Below, piece by piece: positions 1 to 5,043 of a DNA stretch of 5,043 nucleotides. The DNA comes from Candidatus Thorarchaeota archaeon. GTDB taxonomy: Archaea > Asgardarchaeota > Thorarchaeia > Thorarchaeales > Thorarchaeaceae. The notes under the pieces are model-generated. The model saw only the letters and a list, made by a program, of their open reading frames with translations. It did no database searches and had not been told where the DNA came from. Position 1 is the first letter of the stretch; every line of letters starts with the position of its first letter. Both the position numbers and the translations under genes were made by a program. Where the stretch lies: the NCBI GenBank assembly GCA_016841005.1, contig JAEORG010000368.1, positions 1-5,043 on the forward strand, in the 5' to 3' direction.

Positions 1-152
1 CTGCTTTTAATTGGATGAAAGAGAAAGTGCATGTTCAGTCGGCAATGTACGATCCCGCTGATTTGATGAAAAGGGTGACAGGCAAAAATCTGACAGCTGA
101 TCCATTCCTCAAATACCTCGAAAACAAGTATTCGACCATATTTGGTTTCTAA
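1..152 (+). CDS. Carboxypeptidase Taq (peptidase family M32), C-terminal fragment
   Basis: This is the 3' end of a gene that enters from the left edge; reading from base 3 gives 49 residues before TAA at 150-152. Visible features are the segment W-M-K-E-K-V-H, then D-P-A-D-L-M-K-R-V-T-G, then F-L-K-Y-L-E-N-K-Y and the terminal I-F-G-F. This order (WLRE.IH, then a 'peLi.ratGe.L' helix, then 'FL.YLe.KYg.iYGl' at the extreme C-terminus) is the characteristic ending of M32 metallocarboxypeptidases, which are about 500-residue zinc enzymes that remove C-terminal amino acids from peptides in the cytosol. The HEXXH zinc motif lies outside the window, so activity cannot be judged. A hairpin and T-tract follow immediately, so transcription probably ends here. 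A second M32 gene starts at 4532, making this one of a probable paralogous pair. Confidence 0.85.
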   Translation, partial: AFNWMKEKVHVQSAMYDPADLMKRVTGKNLTADPFLKYLENKYSTIFGF

Positions 153-161
153 CTTGCTTAT

Positions 162-200
162 GGGTGTTCATAAAGAGAACACCCAACTCCTCCTTTTTTT
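162..200 (+). terminator. Hairpin plus T-tract terminator after the first M32 gene
   Basis: GGGTGTTC (162-169) and GAACACCC (177-184) form a perfect 8-bp stem with a 7-base loop. A run of seven T residues (194-200) follows 9 bases after the stem. The structure begins 9 bases after the TAA of the M32 fragment. Archaeal termination depends mainly on the T-tract, so the T-run alone could suffice; the stem may help or may protect the 3' end. The gap between stem and T-run is longer than in a classical bacterial intrinsic terminator. Confidence 0.6.
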
Positions 201-228
201 GCTAAGAGTTATCTTTGTTCAAGTTGAA

Positions 229-236
229 TTTAGATA
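229..236 (+). promoter_or_regulatory. Possible archaeal TATA box for the methyltransferase gene
   Basis: TTTAGATA at 229-236 resembles the archaeal TATA consensus (TTTAWATA) with one mismatch. Its centre is about 23 bases upstream of the ATG at 255, so transcription would begin at or very near the start codon and give a leaderless or nearly leaderless mRNA. This agrees with the poor ribosome-binding site: GAGGG at 238-242 is 12 bases from the ATG, rather far. It is a pattern match only. Confidence 0.3.
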
Positions 237-254
237 CGAGGGTTACAGCTTAAG

Positions 255-761
255 ATGACCTCAGAAAACGCTGGTTCGTATAACTACTTGCGACCAATAC
301 TGGCAATCTTCAACTTTGTGGGTCTATTATGGTTTGGTATTGGTTTCATAAGTCCCACAGCTGAACTTTGGGACTTCATTTTTGTAGCGATTGGATGTTA
401 TTTTACTCTCAAATTTGTCCGATATTTGTCCAACGCTCATCAGTTCAAACAAACACGAATGAAGCCCAATGATATGGCTGAGTTTCCAAGCCAAGGAATC
501 TATGCGAAAATTCGGCAACCTATTTCATCTGCAATCATCTACATGAATCTAGCATATGCTTGTTTCTTTAGGTCATTTGCTCTGATTCCTGCTATATCTA
601 TATTCATAGCAATATGGTACATCCTAGCTCGGTATGAAGATGATTTGATGCTCGCTAGGTTTGGGGAGGAGTACAAAGAATACATGAAGACTACAGCTAT
701 GTTGCGTGGAGGTTCTGATGAACAGCAAAGACTGGCATCTTCTGGATATGATATGTATTAG
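255..761 (+). CDS. Membrane methyltransferase-like protein of the ICMT/PEMT type with altered RHP motif
   Basis: A 168-residue integral membrane protein. Hydrophobic segments lie near residues 14-33, 39-56, 91-106 and 108-125. The C-terminal half follows the isoprenylcysteine carboxyl methyltransferase / phospholipid methyltransferase pattern: G81-I-Y-x-x-x-R87-Q88-P89, a hydrophobic hairpin, then R126-Y-E128-D-D and F136-G-E-E-Y-K-E-Y143. Family members use S-adenosylmethionine to methylate membrane-embedded substrates such as prenylated cysteines or lipid head groups, with the active site at the cytoplasmic face. The usual 'RHPxYxG' reads R-Q-P-I-S-S here, so the conserved histidine, tyrosine and glycine are all replaced, while the EE...FGeEYxxY part is kept. 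The substrate cannot be predicted, and methyltransferase activity may be altered or lost. The ATG at 255 puts a short polar tail before the first membrane segment. The gene stands alone on the plus strand between a terminator-like hairpin and a convergent glycosyltransferase gene. Confidence 0.75.
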   Translation: MTSENAGSYNYLRPILAIFNFVGLLWFGIGFISPTAELWDFIFVAIGCYFTLKFVRYLSNAHQFKQTRMKPNDMAEFPSQGIYAKIRQPISSAIIYMNLAYACFFRSFALIPAISIFIAIWYILARYEDDLMLARFGEEYKEYMKTTAMLRGGSDEQQRLASSGYDMY

Positions 762-895
762 ACTTCATTCTTTCTCTAATCTCAGGTTCAAGTAAAGATA
801 ACTCTGAAACTACATAAGACAGACATTAAGAGGCTTGGATTGGCTTTGGAGAATCAATTATCTCAGAACCTCGATTCAATTAAAGAACATTGCAT

Positions 896-915
896 CTGAA
901 TTTCTTAATATTCAG
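896..915 (-). repeat. Short inverted repeat in the convergent gap, possible 3' hairpin
   Basis: CTGAAT (896-901) and ATTCAG (910-915) form a 6-bp stem with an 8-base loop. It lies about 15 bases downstream of the stop of the minus-strand glycosyltransferase gene, in the 168-bp gap between two convergent genes. Position suits a 3'-end or terminator element, but there is no strong T-run after it on the minus strand, and a stem this short in AT-rich DNA may be chance. On the plus strand, a pyrimidine-rich stretch around 764-779 just after the methyltransferase stop is the only terminator-like signal for that gene. Confidence 0.25.
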
Positions 916-929
916 TCGAATCCTAAGGA

Positions 930-2573
930 TCACATAGTGTATGGACCACTTTCAATGACGGTATCGGGCAAGAATGATGAAAATTGTATTAGGCTATTGA
1001 TGAGCCTCTCTTTTTCAGACGGGAGAACTGCAATGAATGCAACTGTGCTATTGTACACTACTACGTTGTTGCGAATAGTCCAATAGCCCACAATTTCCCA
1101 GTCGTCGGGAATATATTGATCGAGGTAAAGTATTGCCACCTTGACACCATGCTCTTCCGCAATGAATTCCAAATTATCTTCACTCATTGTACCATTTATC
1201 AGAAAAAGTCCAGCATCTAGGGTGCCCAAACCCCATTTGTCAATACAGATTATGTCAGTTAGATAATTCGCATAACCAATGTCATTCATCAAGATGACAT
1301 CACCAGTGTAAAACCTATCGAGAAAGAGAGCCATTTGATACTGTTGACTATAGATATTGTTTGAAGCAACAGGAGTCCAGAAAATACAAAGAGCTCCTCG
1401 TCCCGCTAATGGAGCAAGGAACAGTGCTATTATACCCAATCCATACAAATGTTTCCTGTCGAAACTAAAATCTATTTTCCGATCTCTTAGCGAAGGTAGA
1501 TTGAGTTCACTAAAGAACCGATGGCCTTGGATTGAAACTATGAAGATACCAAGTGCGACCAGATAAGCTTCGTAACGGAAGAAACTTCCGACATTACCAA
1601 GTAGTAGATGAATCAGACAAGATATGACAAATATGAAGTTCGTTATATTTTCAATGTGCCAAAATCCTTGGTAACGACGTAGGTATATGGCTGCGCATAA
1701 TAGAACAATCAAGTGCGGCGATATTAGCAAAGAAACGATACTACGAATGAGATACCAACTAACTCCAATACCAAGAGCATCGATACTTTTCACCAATAGC
1801 GAGTTCGGAAGAAGGAGCCATCCATTCTGTATTGACACGAGGCCATATACAATCCAAGGGACAGCCGCCATGTAAAGAACGATGATTCCAGGAGCCCATC
1901 TTCTCTTAAGAAAGAACAAAAGAGCTACTGGTAAGACCAAGAACACCGATTCAATTCGAATGGCAGAAGCAAAGAATGTGACTACAAACAAGAGCATGAA
2001 TTGTCTGCTAGGACTATCTTCGGCAGTGAGAACTCTTGATGAAAGTACGACAAAAATCAGTGATAGGATTATGTGGAAAATGTGCTCCATTCCTGTGAAC
2101 ACTAAACCTGGGATTGGAGTGAAAAAGACAAATGACAACAGGATTGCTGTGATATATCGTTGACTCATATCACGGTCTTTTAAAAATCCATACACTACCA
2201 CCACAGCGACCGATGCTAGAATGACATTTAGGAGCAATGGAACCATATCTGTGACTCCCACGAGAAGAAAAGCTGCAGAGATTACTAGATTCCAAATCGG
2301 TGAAGATGAACTAGAACTAAACTCGTATCGAGTCACTCCAAACACTGAATATTCATTCAAGTTTCTAGAAATGGACATATGAATGTAGATATCATCAAGA
2401 GTATAGGTCATGTGTCCAGAATTTATTACTAGAATAGCAACGAAGCATACTACGAGCGTCAGCCACAAACAGGAAAGTGTGACTATTACAGGAAGGTGTT
2501 TCACGCCCATAATAACGGTCTTAGTAGCCTTCATCTCAAGATAAATCCTTGAGCTGAACTTTTTCTTATCCAT
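930..2573 (-). CDS. GT-C superfamily membrane glycosyltransferase, AftB/arabinofuranosyltransferase-like
   Basis: A 547-residue polytopic membrane protein with about 10-11 predicted helices (first near residues 27-51, last near 376-397) and a roughly 150-residue soluble C-terminal domain. After the first helix comes L59-D60-D61-I-Y-I-H followed by S-R-N-L, then S-S-S-P-I-W at 89-94. This matches the 'DDAYI..RYArNL ... TsPLW' signature of GT-C enzymes that use polyprenyl-phosphate sugar donors; the aspartate pair is the expected catalytic/metal site on the outer loop. Further family hallmarks are T160-G-M-E163, R206-I-E-S, L255-P-N-S-L-L-V-K262 (cf. 'lPNtfyaK'), and D431-I-G-Y-A-N-Y-L-T-D with D445-K-W-G-L-G in the C-terminal domain. 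The likely role is adding a sugar to a lipid, surface glycan or glycoprotein outside the membrane; donor and acceptor are unknown. The ATG at 2573 is preceded by GAGATG (2581-2586 on the minus strand) at 7-base spacing, which supports this start. The next in-frame ATG is codon 14. Confidence 0.8.
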   Translation of the reverse strand: MDKKKFSSRIYLEMKATKTVIMGVKHLPVIVTLSCLWLTLVVCFVAILVINSGHMTYTLDDIYIHMSISRNLNEYSVFGVTRYEFSSSSSSPIWNLVISAAFLLVGVTDMVPLLLNVILASVAVVVVYGFLKDRDMSQRYITAILLSFVFFTPIPGLVFTGMEHIFHIILSLIFVVLSSRVLTAEDSPSRQFMLLFVVTFFASAIRIESVFLVLPVALLFFLKRRWAPGIIVLYMAAVPWIVYGLVSIQNGWLLLPNSLLVKSIDALGIGVSWYLIRSIVSLLISPHLIVLLCAAIYLRRYQGFWHIENITNFIFVISCLIHLLLGNVGSFFRYEAYLVALGIFIVSIQGHRFFSELNLPSLRDRKIDFSFDRKHLYGLGIIALFLAPLAGRGALCIFWTPVASNNIYSQQYQMALFLDRFYTGDVILMNDIGYANYLTDIICIDKWGLGTLDAGLFLINGTMSEDNLEFIAEEHGVKVAILYLDQYIPDDWEIVGYWTIRNNVVVYNSTVAFIAVLPSEKERLINSLIQFSSFLPDTVIESGPYTM

Positions 2574-2580
2574 ACGTCAA

Positions 2581-2586
2581 CATCTC
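2581..2586 (-). promoter_or_regulatory. Ribosome-binding site supporting the glycosyltransferase start
   Basis: On the minus strand GAGATG lies 7 bases before the ATG at 2573-2571. It is one mismatch from GAGGTG, the core complementary to the 3' end of archaeal 16S rRNA. It favours codon 1 over the in-frame methionine at codon 14. The ATG inside the motif opens a reading frame that stops after five codons, so it is not a competing start. Confidence 0.45.
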
Positions 2587-2709
2587 TCAGATAGGATAAT
2601 AATTTCTAGTGATAGCCCCTAGAAAACATCTCAGTAATTACAGTTTCTATCCATTTGTTTCTATTTTTGCAACGCGCTGAAAGAGAAAATACGAAGGTCT
2701 AATAATGCT

Positions 2710-2757
2710 TCATAGTTGCTAGAATGATCAACAGAAACTAGCATCATCAGACTATGA
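2710..2757. repeat. Interrupted inverted repeat in the gap between beta-sandwich and glycosyltransferase genes
   Basis: TCATAGT (2710-2716) pairs with ACTATGA (2751-2757), and the adjacent TGCTAG (2717-2722) pairs with CTAGCA (2738-2743). Together they form 13 base pairs with a single 7-base bulge (2744-2750) and a 15-base loop. The element begins 18 bases after the stop of the upstream minus-strand gene and lies about 140 bases before the glycosyltransferase start. It could be a transcript 3' structure, or an operator for the downstream gene. No clean T-run follows it on the minus strand. Confidence 0.4.
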
Positions 2758-2774
2758 TGTTGACTGGCTGAAGT

Positions 2775-3521
2775 TCACCCTTCAATTTGAGGTGCAGGCA
2801 ATGGAATCTTAGATATTTCGTACGATGCACCGAGGAATTCAACGTGCCCCCGAAGAGCTGCAACATCACCGCCACGGTCGCGAAGTCTAAATTCTGCAAC
2901 CTTCGTCTGTCCTGAAGCAATGGTCCCAAGTCTTTGCATCCTGAAAGAACCAGTTGATGTATCGATATCAGCTGGTAGGTCGAGATCTACAACCACCATG
3001 TCAATCTGATGGTCACTTCCATTATTCACATACACAGTCAAGATTAATTCTTCACGCTGTTGTTTGACCTTGGATTGAACTTTTACTCCCGAGGCATCTA
3101 CAAATGCTTGTTTTCGACCTCGCTCTTCATCCACTCTAGACTGGGATTCAGTCCTTCGCTCTACTGATTGCCGGTGGGCTCTGGTCTGGTCAGTTTGGGA
3201 TGTAACTTGTTTTCTTACTGGTGAAGTTTGACCACCCATAATCCAACTTATGAAACTGGGTACTTCATAAGCCACAAACACAAGTCCGCCTACAATCATT
3301 GCAGTCCAGATGATAGCAGATAGTAACTGAGTTCTGAAAACGGGATCCTCTATGGTTCTGTAAATCGGTTCAAAGAACCCTCGAACGATAGGACCTAAAA
3401 TCGGACCAAGTAGATCTTCAAGCTCTTGCCAGAATTTCATACCAAATCTAGTGAGTGGAGAATCCCCAAGTGCTAGAACTATCGAACCAAGTGTATTAAT
3501 CGTTTTAATGCCTCCAACCAT
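2775..3521 (-). CDS. Uncharacterised membrane-anchored protein with charged linker and C-terminal beta-sandwich
   Basis: I do not recognise a named family. From the ATG at 3521 it has 248 residues. An in-frame TTG at 3530 would add three. I prefer the ATG because GAGAT sits too close (2 bases) to the TTG but about 11 bases from the ATG. Numbering from the TTG, an N-terminal hydrophobic/amphipathic stretch (about 3-22) is followed by a Gly/Pro-rich amphipathic region (38-58), one clear transmembrane helix (about 68-90), a polar linker rich in Arg, Gln, Ser and Glu (104-160), and a domain at about 160-245. That domain alternates like a beta-sandwich: 'E-L-I-L-T-V-Y-V-N-N', 'M-V-V-V-D-L-D-L-P', 'L-G-T-I-A-S-G-Q', then 'A-E-F-R-L'. 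This 'variable N-N ... D-L-P ... L-G-x-I-x-x-G' layout is common in CARDB-like, DUF11-like and adaptin-ear-like Ig folds. Basic residues just after the helix suggest the linker and sandwich face the cytoplasm. It is probably a scaffold or adaptor rather than an enzyme, which is inference. Confidence 0.7.
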   Translation of the reverse strand: MVGGIKTINTLGSIVLALGDSPLTRFGMKFWQELEDLLGPILGPIVRGFFEPIYRTIEDPVFRTQLLSAIIWTAMIVGGLVFVAYEVPSFISWIMGGQTSPVRKQVTSQTDQTRAHRQSVERRTESQSRVDEERGRKQAFVDASGVKVQSKVKQQREELILTVYVNNGSDHQIDMVVVDLDLPADIDTSTGSFRMQRLGTIASGQTKVAEFRLRDRGGDVAALRGHVEFLGASYEISKIPLPAPQIEG

Positions 3522-3561
3522 GATTCCCAAAGATCTCGATTTGAGGAACTATCTGTGTGGG

Positions 3562-3571
3562 TAATTATACT
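3562..3571 (-). promoter_or_regulatory. Possible archaeal TATA box for the beta-sandwich membrane gene
   Basis: On the minus strand AGTATAATTA lies about 45 bases upstream of the ATG at 3521. A transcription start 25 bases downstream would leave a short leader of about 20 bases. It is in the roughly 80-bp gap after the QueG-like gene, so the beta-sandwich gene may have its own promoter. It is a pattern match only, in AT-rich DNA. Confidence 0.3.
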
Positions 3572-3600
3572 CATGAAAGGTTATTAATCTTGCAACTCGG

Positions 3601-4389
3601 TCACGACGGAAGTGAGAAAATATTCTGAAAGATGCTACTCTGGTAACAAGCTTTGATGCACTTGCCGCAGATATCTTTCTGGATTCCCTTTGATTTTAGA
3701 AACAAAATGTATCGGCGACAATTCTCTCTATAATCTGGAAGTATATCTCGATATTTGATGAAACCACAAACATCTTCGCAAGCAGTGCACTCACCGCATT
3801 TTGAATCAGTCTTCTTGCCCCAGTTTAAAGTGAAGGGGACTATAGTAGATGCAAATCTTATCCCACAACTATACTTGTCGTGAATAGTTAGCTGGTTCTT
3901 TCCTCTCCAACCTACTCCTGCGTTTTCCGCAACCACTCGATGAGAAATGACCATACCGAAATAATCCTTAACATGGTCGACCTTATCGTCTACTCCGCCA
4001 ATAGTTGCAGCTAATGGAATACCATCAAATCGTTCAGCAATCTCTTTAGACATCTGATTAAGAATTTGATTGAGCCGATGGTATTCCAGCGCATACTTGT
4101 TCCAAAGGTGATAGTCAACTTCTCCGTCACATTCAGAATCAATATAGTCTATGATAGGATCTCTGTAAACTATCCCTATACTAATCATTGATCCTTCGTT
4201 CATTAGAAATTCAAATTTTTTTCCAGTAATTGTTCTAAGTTTCTCTTGTTGGATCGGCATTAATTCATCAAAGATACTCTTGAAACTCGCAAAACCAATG
4301 TCTCCGTGTTCTCCTGATGACTTCAAAAGATAGTGAAAGTATTCTTTGATTGTTTCTGATCTTTCATTTTTGTCAATATTATCAATCAC
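3601..4389 (-). CDS. QueG-like 4Fe-4S double-cluster protein (epoxyqueuosine reductase-related, COG1600-like)
   Basis: A 262-residue soluble protein. The N-terminal half carries 'M-I-S-I-G-I' (68-73) and a Y/N-rich helix near 99-110. This is followed by I148-S-H-R-V-V-A-E-N-A-G-V-G-W-R-G-K-N165, matching the 'SHK..A..AGLGWIGK..Ll' core of QueG relatives. Two Fe-S motifs follow: C198-x2-C201-x2-C204-x3-C208, then C224 with C241-x2-C244-x3-C248, enough ligands for two 4Fe-4S clusters. Bacterial QueG uses cobalamin and two clusters to reduce epoxyqueuosine in tRNA. This protein is much shorter (about 260 against 350-380 residues), ends just after the second cluster, and lacks the HEAT-like tRNA-binding tail. 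I cannot place the catalytic aspartate in its usual spot. The prolines that normally follow the last cysteine of each motif are Gly209 and Tyr249. It is therefore better called a QueG-like reductase of unknown substrate. The start is GTG, supported by TGAGGTC at 8-base spacing; no other good start exists upstream of the conserved region. Confidence 0.8.
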   Translation of the reverse strand: MIDNIDKNERSETIKEYFHYLLKSSGEHGDIGFASFKSIFDELMPIQQEKLRTITGKKFEFLMNEGSMISIGIVYRDPIIDYIDSECDGEVDYHLWNKYALEYHRLNQILNQMSKEIAERFDGIPLAATIGGVDDKVDHVKDYFGMVISHRVVAENAGVGWRGKNQLTIHDKYSCGIRFASTIVPFTLNWGKKTDSKCGECTACEDVCGFIKYRDILPDYRENCRRYILFLKSKGIQKDICGKCIKACYQSSIFQNIFSLPS

Positions 4390-4397
4390 TAGAGAGT

Positions 4398-4404
4398 GAC
4401 CTCA
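4398..4404 (-). promoter_or_regulatory. Strong ribosome-binding site deciding the GTG start of the QueG-like gene
   Basis: On the minus strand TGAGGTC is followed by 8 bases and then the GTG at 4389-4387. GAGGT is complementary to the 3' end of archaeal 16S rRNA. This is the best ribosome-binding site in the window and justifies the non-ATG start. The first downstream in-frame ATG is codon 44, which would remove a substantial part of the domain. Confidence 0.6.
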
Positions 4405-4416
4405 GTTTCTATTTTT

Positions 4417-4440
4417 ATGATATCATCCTTATGGCCTTAT
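4417..4440. promoter_or_regulatory. Divergent promoter region with a 10-bp palindrome and a repeated CCTTAT
   Basis: The 142-bp gap between the divergent QueG-like and M32 genes holds a perfect palindrome ATGATATCAT (4417-4426), followed directly by two direct copies of CCTTAT (4427-4432 and 4435-4440). The AT-rich minus-strand sequence next to it (ATAAAAATA, about 4411-4419) could serve as a TATA box for the QueG-like gene, in which case the palindrome would overlap it as an operator would. No regulator gene is adjacent. The palindrome is short enough to be chance. Confidence 0.25.
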
Positions 4441-4531
4441 TGAAGGAGATTAGGAAATTCCACAACAGTCATTACTTCAGTATGTATCCAACTACGGGGA
4501 TGTAAGAGCATAAAGCTCGGGAGTATTTCAC

Positions 4532-5043
4532 ATGGAAACATACGAAAAACTGCTAGAGAAAACTAAAGAAATACTACAGTTCCAAACGGGACTTGATATA
4601 ATTCGGTGGGATCTCCAAACACATATGCCTCCAAGGGGGATGAAGCAACGGTCTCAACAATTAGCCTTGATGAGTAAAATATTGCACCGAATGACAACAG
4701 ATAATGAAATAGATCATTTGATCACAAAACTGGAGAAGAACATTGATGACCTAGAACCTGTGCAAAGACGTGAGGTTCAGTTAGTTAGAAGAAAATTTAA
4801 TCGTTCCGTAAAGATTCCTGAAGATTTGGTAGCTAGATGGTCAATTCAGAGAACTGTTACTGTTGCCTCGTGGGCAAAAGCGAAAGAATCCGATAATTGG
4901 AAAATGTTTGAATCCGAACTTGGAACTTTTCTTGATATTTCGCATAATGTGTCAGAGATTATAATGGACAGTATTGGTGCGAAATGCAAGCTTGATGCAG
5001 AGATGGATATTTACGAACCAAGGATGACTGTGGAATCAATTTC
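4532..5043 (+). CDS. Carboxypeptidase Taq (peptidase family M32), N-terminal fragment
   Basis: The first 170 codons of a gene that runs off the right edge. It opens with Y4-E-K-L-L-E and contains R25-W26-D27-L-Q-T-H-M-P-P34-R-G, S41-Q-Q-L-A-L, R79-R-E-V-Q-L-V-R-R, I95-P-E-D-L-V, and Y161-E-P-R-M-T-V-E-S. These match in order the N-terminal landmarks of M32 metallocarboxypeptidases ('WDqeTyMPpgg...R.eQla.L', 'Rre..r', 'vP.eLv', 'YEPgmt...l'). This helical N-terminal part covers the substrate groove; the catalytic HEXXH lies beyond the window. The ATG at 4532 places the conserved YEKLLE helix at the normal family start, with GGGAG (4519-4523) 8 bases upstream as a modest ribosome-binding site. 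The protein probably trims peptides in the cytosol. It is the second M32 gene in this window, on the same strand as the one ending at 152, and has its own promoter region in the divergent gap. Confidence 0.88.
   Translation, partial: METYEKLLEKTKEILQFQTGLDIIRWDLQTHMPPRGMKQRSQQLALMSKILHRMTTDNEIDHLITKLEKNIDDLEPVQRREVQLVRRKFNRSVKIPEDLVARWSIQRTVTVASWAKAKESDNWKMFESELGTFLDISHNVSEIIMDSIGAKCKLDAEMDIYEPRMTVESI

Noticed and set aside
835..1086. Plus-strand open frame across the convergent gap into the glycosyltransferase gene
   Set aside because: Most of it is antisense to the conserved-type C-terminal domain of the glycosyltransferase, and it lacks an ATG and a ribosome-binding site.
1357..2163. Plus-strand open frames opposite the glycosyltransferase gene
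   Set aside because: They are antisense shadows of a well-supported membrane protein. Their translations are rich in basic residues with no domain pattern and no ribosome-binding site.
2304..2321. Run of six serine codons in the glycosyltransferase, considered as a microsatellite or phase-variable tract
   Set aside because: The codons are mixed (AGT, TCT, TCA), so there is no simple DNA repeat, and the position matches the conserved Ser/Thr-rich loop before P-I-W.
2747..2929. Minus-strand open frame overlapping the end of the beta-sandwich gene
   Set aside because: It is an alternative frame of a gene whose protein shows clear helix, linker and sandwich structure, and it has no features of its own.
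2657..4416. The 12-mer GTTTCTATTTTT occurs upstream of two minus-strand genes (2657-2668 and 4405-4416)
   Set aside because: The distances to the start codons differ greatly (84 against 16 bases), and a shared T-rich 12-mer in 5 kb of AT-rich DNA is expected by chance.
4431..4505. A 24-codon plus-strand reading frame starting MALLKEIRKF, just upstream of the second M32 gene
   Set aside because: It has no ribosome-binding site, overlaps the presumed divergent promoter, and has no recognisable features; a leader peptide cannot be excluded but is unsupported.
1..5043. Hidden mobile element, CRISPR array, toxin-antitoxin or defence system
   Set aside because: I found no transposase, integrase, nuclease or regularly spaced repeats, and no paired small genes. 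The cargo genes are ordinary-sized and separately spaced.

Overview
The window looks like chromosomal DNA from an archaeon. Ribosome-binding sites resemble GAGGT/GAGATG, one gene uses a GTG start, the untranslated gaps are short and AT-rich, and arginine is mostly AGA/AGG. The gene set (M32 metallocarboxypeptidase, small QueG-like double-cluster Fe-S protein, GT-C membrane glycosyltransferase, short ICMT-type methyltransferase) fits archaea well. An Asgard-type or deep euryarchaeal host is possible, but no marker gene is present to fix the lineage.

Layout from left to right: (1) the last 49 codons of a plus-strand M32 carboxypeptidase, followed by an 8-bp perfect hairpin and a T-tract; (2) a plus-strand 168-residue membrane protein of the isoprenylcysteine/phospholipid methyltransferase type whose usual RHP motif reads RQP; (3) a convergent gap; (4) a minus-strand 547-residue GT-C glycosyltransferase resembling the AftB/arabinofuranosyltransferase-like group; (5) a 201-bp gap with an interrupted inverted repeat; (6) a minus-strand membrane-anchored protein with a charged linker and a C-terminal beta-sandwich; (7) a minus-strand 262-residue QueG-like 8Fe-4S-type protein; (8) a 142-bp divergent promoter region; and (9) the first 170 codons of a second plus-strand M32 carboxypeptidase that runs off the right edge. 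The longest gene-free stretch is 201 bp.

The most notable feature of the layout is that two separate M32 carboxypeptidase genes, both on the plus strand, bracket about 4.4 kb of unrelated cargo. The five complete or partial functions do not form an obvious pathway. Three of the four internal genes encode membrane proteins, and the glycosyltransferase and methyltransferase could both act on envelope lipids or surface glycans, but that link is inference. The three minus-strand genes are spaced by about 80 and 201 bp, so a tight operon is not indicated. I see no CRISPR array, tRNA, rRNA, insertion sequence or prophage gene, and no clear evidence of a new multi-gene system. The best candidates for novelty are the uncharacterised membrane/beta-sandwich protein and the divergent QueG-like protein.
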